A stretch of 64,000 nucleotides of DNA from Corynebacterium tapiri (GTDB lineage: Bacteria > Actinomycetota > Actinomycetes > Mycobacteriales > Mycobacteriaceae), in assembly GCF_006334925.1 (NCBI RefSeq), contig NZ_VDHJ01000009.1, forward strand, positions 62,001 to 126,000, given 5' to 3'. Of the stretch, positions 44,436-54,723 are shown in pieces. Under the pieces are notes generated by a model that did not search any database, was not told where the DNA came from, and saw only the letters and a program-made list of their open reading frames with translations. The first letter of the stretch is position 1. Every line of letters starts with the position of its first letter. Both the position numbers and the translations under genes were made by a program.

Positions 44436-47400
44436 CTAACGAGTTCCCACCAGGGAAAGCTCGTGGATGGTGAAGGCCTCCTGGTCCTTGCCCAGATCGC
44501 TGAACCACACGATGACCCCGCCCACCGGGGCGTTCTTGGTCGCAGGATCGGGTGACTTCAGGTCAATGCTGGTGCGACCGGGTGACAGCTCCGCGGTGGC
44601 CAGGCGGGTCAGCCCGTCCAGCTGGGTCAGTGAGGCCGGGTCGGTACCGGCCGGCACTGCATAGACCGTCAGGCGAGCTCCGGCGGCGTTGGCATCGGCG
44701 CGCAGCTGCTCGAGCACAGCGGGTTCGTCGAGGGTGAGCGCAATACCCACGCCGGGCTTGGCGCCCAGGCCGTTCGGGTATGAGTCAGAGATCCACGAGG
44801 TGTGATTGTCGGCGTCGATAAGCAACGGCGCCTTGTCCGGGTTGTCCTGACCGTAGAAGTCCGGCGAAGCCTGCCACACGCTGGCTTGCTTCGGCTTGAG
44901 GATGATCGGCAGCTTCGGAGCAGCCGCCTTTGTCTCTGCACCTTGGATCGAGTCGGTAGTAATCGGTGCCGTGTCGCTGTCGCCAGAAACCACCGAGACC
45001 ACCAGCGCCGTCGCCGCGGCAGCGAGCACCACGAACAGCATGGCAGCGCCGACGATGAAGGCAGTGCCGCGACCGGTGTAACCGCGCGAGCCGAAGCCCA
45101 CGCCGGAGACCTGGTCCGTCTCAGTGTGGTGACGCGCTCCGGCCACGCGTGCGGCTCGGGCGGCGGTGCTTGTCGACGCCTGCGGCGTCGCCTGCTCACC
45201 CTCCACCTCGGCTGCCTCAGGGGCGGGTTCACCGGCCTCCAGTTCAGCGTCGGCAACCGCAACCGGGCCGGACCCGAAGCGGTGCAAACGGGCAGCGAGG
45301 TCGCGCACCTTGGCGTTGCCTTCGGTGACGGTGTCGCGGGTGGTGCCGTCCTCTTCGTCGGCGTCCACCTCAGCGGCAGTCTCGTTGGCGACCGTGCGGG
45401 CGTCGTAGGCGATCTGCGCGAGCTCCTCGTCGACCTCGTCGCCCTCGTGGCAGGTTCCTCCGGCCAGGATCTCGATCGCCGAGGCCAGAGACGAGACATC
45501 CTCCTTGACCGAGGCGTCGGGAAGCACTGCCGGGAAGGCCAACACGGCCTCGCCGTCGAGGTTGATGCGAATGCGCGAGGCGTTGTCCAGGCCCAACGGG
45601 GTGCCGGCAGCCTCGGCGTCGGCGGCCGCGGAGGCGATCGGGGCCAGAGCAAGTGCCACGGCGTGGGGGTTGAGCAGCAGGTCGTTGTCCGGGTCGGCGG
45701 CGGTCTCGGCCACGCTGCGCAGCGAGGAACCGTCGACCCAGTCGGCCACGATGAGCGCGCCCGAGCGGTAGGACAGGATGCGCACGTTGTCCGCCACACC
45801 TGGGTGATTCAGCTCGCTGAGCTGACGGGTGCGCTTGGACACCAGGGCGCTGGTGCGCGCCATCTCTGCCGGGGTGCGCGGCGCCAGCGGGGCCTGCCCG
45901 GAGGTGTCCACGAAGGTCAGGGCGACGTCCTTGCCGGAGGCCACCTCGCGGGCCTTCCAGAACTGTGCGCCCTGCACGTTGCCGTGGTCGGCCAGCAGGC
46001 GGAAGCGACCGTCGGAGACCGGCGCACCCGGGACCAGGCGCGGGCCGCGGACCACGCCGGCGGACATGGGCGGCGGAACCGGGGAGGCGTTGAAGGCGTC
46101 GTTGGCGGCCAGCTGCGCCGAGAGGTCGTGGGGGTCTGCTGCCTCCACCTGGATGGCCTTGCCCTCGTCGGGGCGGATGAAGCGGCCCAGACCTGGGATG
46201 CGGGCGAACATGCGACCCAGGTTCTGCACCTCCGGCAGACCGGAGCGGGAGAGCACGATGCCGGTGACGATCAGGAAGATGACGCCGCACACTGCCAGCA
46301 GCATGAGCTGTCCGATGTTGCCCAGCGTCTCCAGCCAGACCTCCAGGACGGCATGCAGGGCCAGCTGCACGAGTAGCGCCACGGCCACACCCACCAGGGA
46401 GGAACCCAGCGCCCAGAGGCTGGTGTGCACCACACTGCGGGAGTTCAGAGAGCCGAGCTTGCGCGAGAGCAGGAACGCACCCACGATCGCGCCCGAGAGG
46501 AAGCCAAAGCCGTTGGCGGCACCAAGCAGGACCACGACGTACTGCGGCGAGGTGGTCACCATCGGGGCGGCCAGGGCAAGCGCGATCTTGGTCAGCGTGA
46601 TGCCAGCGATGATGTAGGTGGGAGTCCAGGCCATCTCGCGGGCGTAGAACACGCGCAGGTGCAGCATCACCAGCGCGTAGGGAATCAGCGTGAAGGCGGA
46701 TACGCTCAGCGTCAGACCCAGGATCGAGGCGGAGCCCTCATCGAATCGGCCGAATTGGAAAAGTGCCATCGCGATCGGCTCACCGAAGCCCACGAAGAAC
46801 ACGATGATCGGGATGAGTGCGATGAAGGTCAGCTTGGTGGCCAGGGTCAGATCGCGGACCACGGCGCGGTCATCGCCATCCGCGGCATTGCGCGAGAGGC
46901 GCGGCATGATCGCGGTCAACAGCGTGACGCCGATGATGCCGTAGGGCACCTGGAGTAGCAGCCAGTGATACGAGTAGATCGTGATCGCACCCTGGCTGGA
47001 ATCGGAGGCAACGCGGCTGTTCACGATGTAGCCCAGTTGGCTGATGGCCACGTAGACAATGATGGCTACGGCCATGCCACCGAACTGCTTGAGGCGATCG
47101 TCGATACCCCAGAGTGGGCGCAGGTTGACGCCTGCTCGCCGCAGCGGCGGGAGCATGATGAGGCACTGCGCGACCACACCGAGCGTGGTTCCCAGTCCCA
47201 GCAGCAACACGTGTGGATCCCAGAACGGGGCCTGGTCGGCTGCGCTCAGCGAGCTGGGAAGCAGCATGTACAGCAGCATCACCGCGATGGCGATGAGGTT
47301 GTTAGCCACCGGGGCCCATGCGCCGGGCCGGAAGTATCCCTTGGTATTGAGCACCGCCATGAACAGCGAGAACAACCCGTAGAAGAAGATCTGCGGGAGC

Positions 47401-48134
47401 AGCAGGAACGCAAACGATGTGGAGAGGTACACGTTGACCGCGCCCTCGCTCTTCAGCATCAATCTGGTCAGCAGCGGCGCTCCCACTACCGCCACGATGG
47501 TGACCACCGTGACCAGGCTAAAGGTCAGCGTGAACAGGCGGCGGATGAACGCCTCACCGTGATCAGCGTCCTCCTTCTCCGCCCGCACCAACACCGGCAC
47601 CACCAGCGCGGTGAGCACCGAACCGAGAACGATCTCGGTAATCAGGTTCGGCAGGGTGTTCGCGGTGTTGAAGGCGTCGGCCACCGCCCCGCCCAGGGCC
47701 GCGCCGATCATGGCGGTGCGCACAAAACCTGTGATGCGCGAGAGCAGCGTGGCCACGGCCATGGAGCCGGTCGAGCGCAACAGGTCGCGGTCTCCCCCCT
47801 TGCTGGTCTGGCCTGGCTGCTCGTTGCTCTCCGCGCCGGCTGAGTCCCCGGTGACCTGCTCATGGGCACCGGAGCCGGCGGGCTCTGCCACATCTGGCTC
47901 GTCTGCGGTGGAGCGTTCCATCACTGCGACCGAGCTTGCGGCAGCTGCCGCCTGCTGGGCGGCCTCTGCCCCACTAGCGCTCGGGTCAGAGGTCAAAGCG
48001 GAGCGATCGATGACCGGCTCCTCGTCGACCGCCGGGGTGGGCGCAGGTCGGCTGACCGGTACGGGCGCGGGAGGCATGGGCGCGATGATGCGTCCACGCA
48101 ATCCCGGCAAGTGGTGCGGAGGCTGCTCGGGCAC
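44436..48134 (-). CDS. murJ: MurJ lipid II flippase fused to pseudokinase and outer domain
   Basis: A 1232-residue three-part protein, homologous to M. tuberculosis Rv3910. After a disordered Pro/Ala/Glu-rich lead (about 1-115) come the 14 helices of MurJ (about 118-640), which flips lipid II outward. A cytoplasmic kinase-like domain follows (about 706-960) that lacks HRD and DFG motifs and is therefore a pseudokinase. A further helix (about 1022-1045) leads to an outer C-terminal domain that may bind carbohydrate. In mycobacteria PknB phosphorylates the pseudokinase, which then recruits FhaA. The start used is the GTG at 48134, preceded by AAAGGAC. It lies 75 bp after the DUF6049 gene. Confidence 0.93.
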   Translation of the reverse strand: MPEQPPHHLPGLRGRIIAPMPPAPVPVSRPAPTPAVDEEPVIDRSALTSDPSASGAEAAQQAAAAASSVAVMERSTADEPDVAEPAGSGAHEQVTGDSAGAESNEQPGQTSKGGDRDLLRSTGSMAVATLLSRITGFVRTAMIGAALGGAVADAFNTANTLPNLITEIVLGSVLTALVVPVLVRAEKEDADHGEAFIRRLFTLTFSLVTVVTIVAVVGAPLLTRLMLKSEGAVNVYLSTSFAFLLLPQIFFYGLFSLFMAVLNTKGYFRPGAWAPVANNLIAIAVMLLYMLLPSSLSAADQAPFWDPHVLLLGLGTTLGVVAQCLIMLPPLRRAGVNLRPLWGIDDRLKQFGGMAVAIIVYVAISQLGYIVNSRVASDSSQGAITIYSYHWLLLQVPYGIIGVTLLTAIMPRLSRNAADGDDRAVVRDLTLATKLTFIALIPIIVFFVGFGEPIAMALFQFGRFDEGSASILGLTLSVSAFTLIPYALVMLHLRVFYAREMAWTPTYIIAGITLTKIALALAAPMVTTSPQYVVVLLGAANGFGFLSGAIVGAFLLSRKLGSLNSRSVVHTSLWALGSSLVGVAVALLVQLALHAVLEVWLETLGNIGQLMLLAVCGVIFLIVTGIVLSRSGLPEVQNLGRMFARIPGLGRFIRPDEGKAIQVEAADPHDLSAQLAANDAFNASPVPPPMSAGVVRGPRLVPGAPVSDGRFRLLADHGNVQGAQFWKAREVASGKDVALTFVDTSGQAPLAPRTPAEMARTSALVSKRTRQLSELNHPGVADNVRILSYRSGALIVADWVDGSSLRSVAETAADPDNDLLLNPHAVALALAPIASAAADAEAAGTPLGLDNASRIRINLDGEAVLAFPAVLPDASVKEDVSSLASAIEILAGGTCHEGDEVDEELAQIAYDARTVANETAAEVDADEEDGTTRDTVTEGNAKVRDLAARLHRFGSGPVAVADAELEAGEPAPEAAEVEGEQATPQASTSTAARAARVAGARHHTETDQVSGVGFGSRGYTGRGTAFIVGAAMLFVVLAAAATALVVSVVSGDSDTAPITTDSIQGAETKAAAPKLPIILKPKQASVWQASPDFYGQDNPDKAPLLIDADNHTSWISDSYPNGLGAKPGVGIALTLDEPAVLEQLRADANAAGARLTVYAVPAGTDPASLTQLDGLTRLATAELSPGRTSIDLKSPDPATKNAPVGGVIVWFSDLGKDQEAFTIHELSLVGTR

Positions 48135-48209
48135 GACGTGAGTCCTTTGAGAAAGTACGAAACGGGCTGGGCTGAATGAGCAGGGCGGGGTCATCCGCCT
48201 GCGAATGCG

Positions 48210-50711
48210 CTAGCTCGTGTTCGGTGGACGGGGGCGTTTGCGCCTCCCGACGAGCTTCTTGCCCACCAACCCCACGACCAGGACGATGGCCAGCAAAGCC
48301 AGCGCGGTCAGCGCAACGACTGCGGTGGCGCGGGTACGCACCGTGATGTCCACCGGGGAGGAGATCGCGGTCCCATCAGGCGTGGCCAGCCACAGGGTGA
48401 GGTTGGTCAGCCCGCTGTGCGCGGGAAGATCCGCCGTCATCGGAACAGTGATCGAACCCGACGCGGGAATGAGCACGCTCTCCGGAAGATTGAGCTGCCC
48501 GCCCTCCGCGGCGTCGTACTGGATGCTGGCCTTCACCGGCAGTGGGAGGCGATTCTCCGCGACGATGAGCAGGGGCGAGCTTGCCGACGTCCGGGTGTAC
48601 ACATTGCCCGGCGGCAGCAATTGAATGGCATCGCGCAAATTCTGCAGGGTTCGCCCGTTGGCGCTCAAGATCGCGTCGCTACGCGAGATCGCTGAATCTG
48701 CCGTGGCCACCGACTGCCGCCCCAACGTGGTCAGCGCGCGCAGCTGATCGCGGCGCAGCGGCAAAGTGAAGTCGTAGCGGGTCAGAGCCAGGGCCGGATC
48801 GTTGCTCAGGATCCGGGTCAGGTCATTGGTGTAGCGCCCCTGCTGCCCGGCGCGCAGGATCTCCGCGTCCGAGATGACGGAGGGGTCGCGGAACGGGGCT
48901 CCATAACCGGGATTGCTCGGCGTGCTGGTCACGGGATCGTTGAGCTGATCCGGGGCAGGCGCGAGGTAGTCCGTCAGGGAGAGAGCCCGGGCATCGTTGC
49001 GTTCAATGGCCGAGCGTGCGGTGTCGAGGACATTGCGGGCCACCGTGGGATCAAGGTCGAGCGGCAGCGAGGCTAAGACCGGCTGCGGGTCTGGGGAGGC
49101 CGCGGCTTGGTCCGCGAGAGCGAGCAACAACGCAGCATTGGCAGTGACGGTGCGGGCCGCCGCGGAGTCCTGGCGGTAGCCGTAGCGAGTAGCCGGGTTG
49201 GAATACCCGCTGATGGAGGGCGAGGTGCCGGTGGCGGCCAGTGTGGCGGCCAGGGAGGAGTCGTACCCCACCGCGGTGACGTGCCCATCCAGGCGGGAAA
49301 AACGATCCGTGCCGGTATCGCTCCACACCGTGTTATCGGCCACGAGCACGCTGATGGGCTCCGTGGTGGCCTTGCTCGGCTGGGTGGTTCCGGCGCTGGC
49401 TTCCCAGTCCTGCTCGATGGACTCACCCGGATCTTCACCCGGATCTTCACCTGGGAAGTCGGCCGGTTGGTCGGCCCAGTGCAGCCCCGGGGTGGTTGCC
49501 GGCTGCACGTATCCGCGTGGAGAAATCACGGTATTGGTCAGCCCGGAGGTACCCAGCACCTGCTGCAGCGTGGCTGGTCCGCGCTGGACGGCCTCGCGCA
49601 TCAGCCACGGATCGTTGGTGGCGGCCACGGCGTTGAGGTCTGCGCTGGCCCACGGCAAGGCAACGACACAGTTGTGCACGGCAATCTCGCGCAAGCGGTC
49701 GATCCAGGCCTGCGCATCCTTGGACCCCTCCCCTGGTGTGCCCAGGTTGGTGGACTGCGATCCCCAGGAGTCGCGCAGGCGTTGGGGGCGCTGGGGCTGG
49801 GGCCGAGTATCCGAGATGGTGTAGCCCCGCGACATGCGGTCGACCACCGACACCAACTCCGGGTCGAGGGCGATGCAGGTGGAATTCTCGGGCGCGGTGG
49901 AGGAATAGACGTCGAGAAGCGCATCCAAGCGCCCGCCTTCGCGCAGCTGTCCGGCTAGTCGCTCCGAGCTCAGAATCAGCGGCTGCTCCTGTGGGGCGCG
50001 GCCGGTTTCACCGGGGACCACGTCGACTGGCGCCGTGATGGGATAGAGCACGCTCAGCCCGGGCGGCTGTTTCTCGGGAGCATCGGCGGAATCGGCGGGC
50101 TTGTCCGCTTGCGCCACCGGCAGAATGAAGCGCTCGCTGGTCAGGGTGCGGTACTCCCCTGATTGCGTGTCCATTCCCAGCAGGCTCAGGGCCACGGGGT
50201 ACGCGCCGGGTTCGCTGATGGTCAGGGTGTTGGACTGGGCGGGGTCCGTGTTCACCGTGAGCGTGAGCTCCCGCGACTGGCCCGGATCGAGCGAGTCCAC
50301 GGTGACGGGCTCGGCGTAGTACCCGAAGGTGCTCAGCGGCTGTGCCAGTGCGCTGCGCGCCGCGCTTGTCGACGCCGCCTGTCCAGCCCGTTGCGGAGTA
50401 AGCTGCACCGATTCCACCGGCGAATGCGTGGTGTTGGTGACTCGCACGCGCAGTGTGAACGGCTCGAGGGGCCGCGGGGCCGGGCTATCCAGTGACGGCG
50501 CGCTGAGCAGTTCCACGCGAACCGGCGAGTTCTCCTCCCCGGGCCGGGCCTGATCGTTGATCCACTGCTCACGGGTCTGCTCATCCGTGGGTGAGATGGG
50601 CGTGGCGATTCCCTGCGTATAAGCGGAGGTCGGGCCCAGGAAGGCCGGAATGCTCACAGCCCCGGCAAGGGCGGTAGCCAGGGCGCGGCGCAATCTGTGG
50701 GAACGGCTCAC
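48210..50711 (-). CDS. DUF6049 secreted/membrane protein (Rv3909-type)
   Basis: An 833-residue protein with an N-terminal signal peptide ([19 protein letters not shown]), a long outer part with beta-sandwich-like stretches, and a C-terminal helix (about 795-815) followed by a basic tail. It is conserved between the NUDIX gene and murJ in mycobacteria and corynebacteria, which suggests a role in envelope assembly. No function is known to me. The ATG overlaps the stop of the NUDIX gene by four bases. Confidence 0.85.
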   Translation of the reverse strand: MSRSHRLRRALATALAGAVSIPAFLGPTSAYTQGIATPISPTDEQTREQWINDQARPGEENSPVRVELLSAPSLDSPAPRPLEPFTLRVRVTNTTHSPVESVQLTPQRAGQAASTSAARSALAQPLSTFGYYAEPVTVDSLDPGQSRELTLTVNTDPAQSNTLTISEPGAYPVALSLLGMDTQSGEYRTLTSERFILPVAQADKPADSADAPEKQPPGLSVLYPITAPVDVVPGETGRAPQEQPLILSSERLAGQLREGGRLDALLDVYSSTAPENSTCIALDPELVSVVDRMSRGYTISDTRPQPQRPQRLRDSWGSQSTNLGTPGEGSKDAQAWIDRLREIAVHNCVVALPWASADLNAVAATNDPWLMREAVQRGPATLQQVLGTSGLTNTVISPRGYVQPATTPGLHWADQPADFPGEDPGEDPGESIEQDWEASAGTTQPSKATTEPISVLVADNTVWSDTGTDRFSRLDGHVTAVGYDSSLAATLAATGTSPSISGYSNPATRYGYRQDSAAARTVTANAALLLALADQAAASPDPQPVLASLPLDLDPTVARNVLDTARSAIERNDARALSLTDYLAPAPDQLNDPVTSTPSNPGYGAPFRDPSVISDAEILRAGQQGRYTNDLTRILSNDPALALTRYDFTLPLRRDQLRALTTLGRQSVATADSAISRSDAILSANGRTLQNLRDAIQLLPPGNVYTRTSASSPLLIVAENRLPLPVKASIQYDAAEGGQLNLPESVLIPASGSITVPMTADLPAHSGLTNLTLWLATPDGTAISSPVDITVRTRATAVVALTALALLAIVLVVGLVGKKLVGRRKRPRPPNTS

Positions 50712-51775
50712 AGCGTTTCCGCCTTGCGTGCCGAGTTCTCCTTTCGCACCAGCTCCGGGAGTAGATCAAGGGCGATGCGGGCGAGCTTGCGTTCATCGGC
50801 GTAGGCCAGGTGCTCGATGAGCTCGGACACCGGGATCCAGGAGACCTCAGTGACCTCGGGGTCTTCATCGTTGAGGTCGCCATCGGCGTAGCGCAGTAGG
50901 TAGTGATGCACTGTCTTGTGGATGCGTACGCCTTCGGAGACGAACCAGTAGTCGATGACACCTAGCTCGGTAATCACGTTGCCGTGCAGGCCTGTCTCCT
51001 CCCAGACCTCGCGCTCGGCCGTGGCGGCACGGGACTCCCCGGGCTCGACGTGCCCCTTGGGCATGGACCACAAGAGGCGACCGCGGCGATCGAGGCGACC
51101 GATCAGCGCCACATACACGCGACCAAGGTCCACCGAACCGTCGGCGCTCAGCGCCTCCGCGAATCCGGAGACGACTAGGCCGCCGGCCGAGGTCTCATCC
51201 CGAGTCTCAATGCGCGAGCTCTGCGCGCGCTGCCGGGCATGCTGACCGTAGCGATCGTGCTGGCGGTTGCGCGCGTTGCCTCGCCGGCCACGTCCGCCCC
51301 GCGAGCGTTTGCGCTGCCGAGACTTGGAGCCGGTGGAGGAGTTGGTCTCGCGCTTGTCGTTGGCGCCCGCAGATTGGCCGCCTGCTGAACCGTTGTCGGA
51401 GCTCTGGGCTGAATTCTGGGCGCTGTTCGCGTTCTCAGGACGCTGGCGGTTGCGGGAGCGCCCACGGCGACCGCGTGCGGAACGGCGACGGCGATTGCCG
51501 TTGCCCGTACCGTTGCCGCCTTCCGAGCGTTGCTGCGTCTGTCCCTCCGAGGAGCGGGAGCCGTTGTCTGCTCCTTGCCCGGAGTGATCCTGCGAGTTGG
51601 CCTGAGCGTTGGATTGGGGCTGTGCGGAACGGGAACCACGGCGCCGGGAGCGACGTCGGCGACGTCGCTTGTGTGCACCCTGGTGCCCCGAATCGCCGGA
51701 CGACGCGCCGCCTGAACCGCCAGAGCGTGGTGAGCGCGCGCCCGCTGAATCGGGGTGCTGTCCGTTATCCGTCAT
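50708..51775 (-). CDS. NUDIX hydrolase with long Arg/Asn/Ser-rich N-terminal region
   Basis: A 355-residue protein. The C-terminal 170 residues are a NUDIX domain whose box ([20 protein letters not shown], about residues 240-259) is intact, so it can hydrolyse nucleoside-diphosphate compounds. The first 185 residues are unusual: at least three Arg clusters ([41 protein letters not shown]) separated by Asn/Ser/Gln/Gly linkers, resembling RNA-binding disordered regions. The syntenic mycobacterial gene (Rv3908) is shorter. The ATG at 51775 has TACGAT at -13 to -8 and no ribosome binding site. Divergent from pcnA. Confidence 0.85.
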   Translation of the reverse strand: MTDNGQHPDSAGARSPRSGGSGGASSGDSGHQGAHKRRRRRRSRRRGSRSAQPQSNAQANSQDHSGQGADNGSRSSEGQTQQRSEGGNGTGNGNRRRRSARGRRGRSRNRQRPENANSAQNSAQSSDNGSAGGQSAGANDKRETNSSTGSKSRQRKRSRGGRGRRGNARNRQHDRYGQHARQRAQSSRIETRDETSAGGLVVSGFAEALSADGSVDLGRVYVALIGRLDRRGRLLWSMPKGHVEPGESRAATAEREVWEETGLHGNVITELGVIDYWFVSEGVRIHKTVHHYLLRYADGDLNDEDPEVTEVSWIPVSELIEHLAYADERKLARIALDLLPELVRKENSARKAETL

Positions 51776-51782
51776 TCTGTGT

Positions 51783-51788
51783 ATCGTA
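51783..51788 (-). promoter_or_regulatory. -10 box of leaderless NUDIX/DUF6049/murJ promoter
   Basis: Reads TACGAT on the minus strand at -13 to -8 of the ATG at 51775. The genes down to murJ overlap or are closely spaced, so this promoter may drive all three. Confidence 0.45.
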
Positions 51789-51862
51789 ACCCGCCTTAGG
51801 TGCTACGCCGGCATTCTCGCCGGGAGCGTTCGTAGAAGATTATCGCTAGTTTGCCAGCACGG

Positions 51863-51868
51863 TAAGGT
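51863..51868 (+). promoter_or_regulatory. -10 box of leaderless pcnA promoter
   Basis: TAAGGT at -13 to -8 relative to the GTG at 51876. It faces away from the divergent NUDIX promoter 75 bp to the left. Confidence 0.45.
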
Positions 51869-51875
51869 GTCACGC

Positions 51876-53348
51876 GTGACGGAGCCGAATGAATCGCTAG
51901 AACCCCAGGCAGTTGCCCAGCTGGTGCGCGCCGAGCGCGCCATCAACGAGCTGACAGACGTGCTGGCTGATCTTGTCGCCGCCTTCACCGCGGCCGGGCA
52001 CGAGCTCTACCTGGTTGGCGGAAGTGTGCGCGATGCCCTGTTGGGCCGGCTCGGCAATGATCTGGACTTCACCACCGATGCTCGCCCTGAGGTGGTCAAG
52101 GAGCTTCTCGACGCCTGGGCCGAGGTGGTCTGGGACACCGGTATCGACTTTGGCACCGTGTCCGCGCAGAAGCAGGGCCAGCAGGTGGAGATCACCACCT
52201 TTAGGGCCGATAGCTATGACGGGAATTCCCGCAACCCCGAGGTGGAGTTTGGCGACACCCTGGAGGGCGACCTGATCCGGCGCGACTTCACGGTCAACGC
52301 GATTGCTGTGCGCCTGCAGGTCGACGAGCAGGGTGGGCTCATCCAGGAGCTGCGCGACCCCATGAACGGTTTGGGGGCGTTAGCGCGTCGTCAGCTGGAT
52401 ACCCCCAGTGCGCCCGAGGTCTCGTTCAACGACGACCCCCTGCGCATGCTGCGCGCCGCCCGATTCGTCAGCCAACTCGGCTTTGAGCTGGCCCCGCGCG
52501 TGGAGAAGGCCCTGCGACAGATGAGCGAGCAAATCACGCGCATCACCGTCGAGCGCGTCCAGGTGGAGCTGAACAAGCTCGTCCTCGGCCAGGACCCCAC
52601 CGCGGGCATCGACGTGTTGGTGCGCACCGGTCTGGGCGAGCACGTCTTCCCCGAGATCGGTGCGCTGCAGATGACCTCCGATGAGCACATGCAGCACAAG
52701 GACGTTTACGCCCACTCCCTGCAGGTCATGCGCCAGGCCATCGACCGCGAGGACGGCGAGCCGGATCTGGTGCTGCGGTGGGCGGCGCTGCTTCACGACG
52801 TAGGCAAGCCGGACACCCGCGCCCAGAAGCCCGGCGGAGGTGTGAGCTTTCACCACCACGAGGTCGTGGGCGCCAAGATTGTGCGGCGCCGCCTGCGTCA
52901 GCTGAAGTACCCCAAGGCTCTGATTAGCGACATCTCGCAGCTGGTGTTCTTGCACATGCGCTTCCACGGGTTCGGCGACGGCCAGTGGACCGACTCTGCT
53001 GTGCGTCGCTACGTCACGGACGCCGGGGAGCTACTCCCCCGCCTGCATAAGCTGGTGCGTGCCGATTCGACGACGCGCAATCCCAAGAAGGCCCGCCGCA
53101 TTCAGCGCGCCTACGACCAGCTCGAGGAACGAATCGCGGAGATCGCGGAGAAGGAAGACCTCGCGCGCGTGCGCCCGGATCTGGACGGCAACGCCATCAT
53201 GGAGATCCTGGACCTCAAGCCCGGGCCCGAGGTGGGCAAGGCGTGGGCCTTCCTCAAGGAGCTGCGCCTAGAGCGCGGCCCGTTGGAGCACGAGGAGGCT
53301 GTAGCCGAGCTGAAGGCGTGGTGGGCCGAAAACGGCGAGTCCGCGTAG
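51876..53348 (+). CDS. pcnA: CCA tRNA nucleotidyltransferase, HD-domain type
   Basis: A 490-residue class II nucleotidyltransferase that adds or repairs the 3' CCA of tRNA. The head domain shows LVGGSVRDALLGRLGNDLDFTTDA (about residues 46-69), then RRDFTVNA and the RNA-binding neck/body. An HD domain (LLHDVGKP and HHHEVVG, about 305-335) follows and may carry phosphatase activity. The start used is the GTG at 51876; an in-frame reading further upstream would run through the NUDIX gene. Most tRNAs seen here lack encoded CCA, so the enzyme is needed. Confidence 0.94.
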   Translation: MTEPNESLEPQAVAQLVRAERAINELTDVLADLVAAFTAAGHELYLVGGSVRDALLGRLGNDLDFTTDARPEVVKELLDAWAEVVWDTGIDFGTVSAQKQGQQVEITTFRADSYDGNSRNPEVEFGDTLEGDLIRRDFTVNAIAVRLQVDEQGGLIQELRDPMNGLGALARRQLDTPSAPEVSFNDDPLRMLRAARFVSQLGFELAPRVEKALRQMSEQITRITVERVQVELNKLVLGQDPTAGIDVLVRTGLGEHVFPEIGALQMTSDEHMQHKDVYAHSLQVMRQAIDREDGEPDLVLRWAALLHDVGKPDTRAQKPGGGVSFHHHEVVGAKIVRRRLRQLKYPKALISDISQLVFLHMRFHGFGDGQWTDSAVRRYVTDAGELLPRLHKLVRADSTTRNPKKARRIQRAYDQLEERIAEIAEKEDLARVRPDLDGNAIMEILDLKPGPEVGKAWAFLKELRLERGPLEHEEAVAELKAWWAENGESA

Positions 53349-53379
53349 GATCCGCGTTAAAGATTAGTAGCTAGGTGGG

Positions 53380-53994
53380 ATGGGAAACGTGTATAACTTT
53401 TCAGCCGATCGCTTGTTTGTTGCACTCGAGCGTGGAGAGCCCGCCCCCGGCATGCTGCTCGTTTCCGCTCCCGACATCCAGAACGAGGATTACACCCGTT
53501 CGGTGATCCTGGTGGTGGAGCACAACGAGGCCATCACCCTGGGTGTCAACCTCACCCGTCGCAGCGAGATCGCCGTGTTTAACGTTCTGCCGGATTGGAT
53601 TTCTGCGGTGGCCAAGCCGCAGGCTCTGTACATCGGTGGGCCGATGAATCAGCAGGCGGTGGTGGGCCTGGGCATGGCGCGCCAGGGTGTGGACATCGCG
53701 GCCACGCCGTTCTTGAAGCGTCTGGCTCCCCGGCTGGTGCACATTAACCTGCAGGCGCAGCCCGAGGAAGTGGCCGAGGCGGTCGATGGCATGCGGTTGT
53801 TTGCCGGCTACTGCGAGTGGGCTCCCGGCCAGCTCGACGAGGAGATCGAGGCCGGCGACTGGTACGTCGTACCCGCCCTGCCCGGTGACGTGATCATGCC
53901 GGGGCGTGCCGACTTGTGGAGCGACGTGATGCGTCGCCAACCGATGCCCCTGCCGCTGTTTTCCACCTACCCAGCACACGTCGAGGACAACTAA
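53380..53994 (+). CDS. YqgE/AlgH family protein (DUF179)
   Basis: A 204-residue cytoplasmic protein of the UPF0301/AlgH family. It shows GMLLVSAPDIQNEDYTRSVILVVEHNEAITLGVNLTRR and the GGPMNQQAVVGLG strand typical of the family. Its role is unclear; in other bacteria it has been linked to transcription regulation. The ATG at 53380 and a GTG at 53389 are both possible. The stop abuts brnF, so the three genes are probably one unit. Confidence 0.88.
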   Translation: MGNVYNFSADRLFVALERGEPAPGMLLVSAPDIQNEDYTRSVILVVEHNEAITLGVNLTRRSEIAVFNVLPDWISAVAKPQALYIGGPMNQQAVVGLGMARQGVDIAATPFLKRLAPRLVHINLQAQPEEVAEAVDGMRLFAGYCEWAPGQLDEEIEAGDWYVVPALPGDVIMPGRADLWSDVMRRQPMPLPLFSTYPAHVEDN

Positions 53995-54723
53995 GTGGAA
54001 GCGAGCACTCGCTCTGAGATTGCCCAGGGCGTCCGCGATTCCTGGACCGTTCTTCTTGGGTTCATTCCCATTGGGCTTGCCCTGGGCGTGCTCGTGGTGC
54101 AGATGGGCTTCTCCTGGTGGTGGACACCAATCTTCTCCACCGTGATCTACGCCGGCTCCATGGAGTTTCTGGCGCTGGGTCTGGTCACCGGTGGCACAAG
54201 CTGGTTTGCCGCGGCGCTGACCGGTCTGGCAGTGAACTTCCGGCACATCTTCTACGGCATCACCTATCCCCTGCACCGCATTTCTCATCCGGTAGCACGC
54301 GCCTATGCGGTGTACGCGCTTATCGACGAGGTCTATGCCCTCACTGGAAAGTTCGGAGCTAACGGCGTGCAGGCCGGCCGCCCTGTCAGCGGTGCCCGCC
54401 TGGTGACCATCTCCGCAGTCTGCCAGCTGGGTTGGGTGGGATCCGGTGTGGTCGGCGCTTTGGGTGGTAGCGCGCTCGACATCTCAGTGAAGGGGATGGA
54501 GTTCGCTCTCACAGCGTTGTTCACCGTGTTGGCCGTGGAGGCCTTCCGGGAGAGCCGGGATACCTCGCTGGCCGTTACCGCAGTGGTGTGCGGGTTGGTT
54601 GCCGCAGTGCTGCTTCCCGGGCAGATGTTGCTGGTGGCGCTGACGCTGTACGTGGCAACACTGGTGGCGCGGTTCGCCTCCCCCGAGCTGGACGCCCGGA
54701 TGACGTGGAAGGCGGGGGCATAA
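53995..54723 (+). CDS. brnF: Branched-chain amino acid exporter large subunit, AzlC family
   Basis: A 242-residue membrane protein with about seven helices, of the AzlC/BrnF family. The signature region GFIPIGLALGVLVVQMGFSWWWTPIFST and the NFRHIFYGITYP loop are present. Together with BrnE it exports Ile, Leu, Val and Met in corynebacteria. The GTG start follows the preceding stop with no gap. In C. glutamicum brnFE is adjacent to lrp, but no lrp gene is seen here. Confidence 0.9.
   Translation: MEASTRSEIAQGVRDSWTVLLGFIPIGLALGVLVVQMGFSWWWTPIFSTVIYAGSMEFLALGLVTGGTSWFAAALTGLAVNFRHIFYGITYPLHRISHPVARAYAVYALIDEVYALTGKFGANGVQAGRPVSGARLVTISAVCQLGWVGSGVVGALGGSALDISVKGMEFALTALFTVLAVEAFRESRDTSLAVTAVVCGLVAAVLLPGQMLLVALTLYVATLVARFASPELDARMTWKAGA

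Noticed and set aside
51609-51875. Upstream extension of pcnA
   Set aside because: It runs antisense through the Arg-rich NUDIX region. Family length and the TAAGGT box point to GTG 51876.
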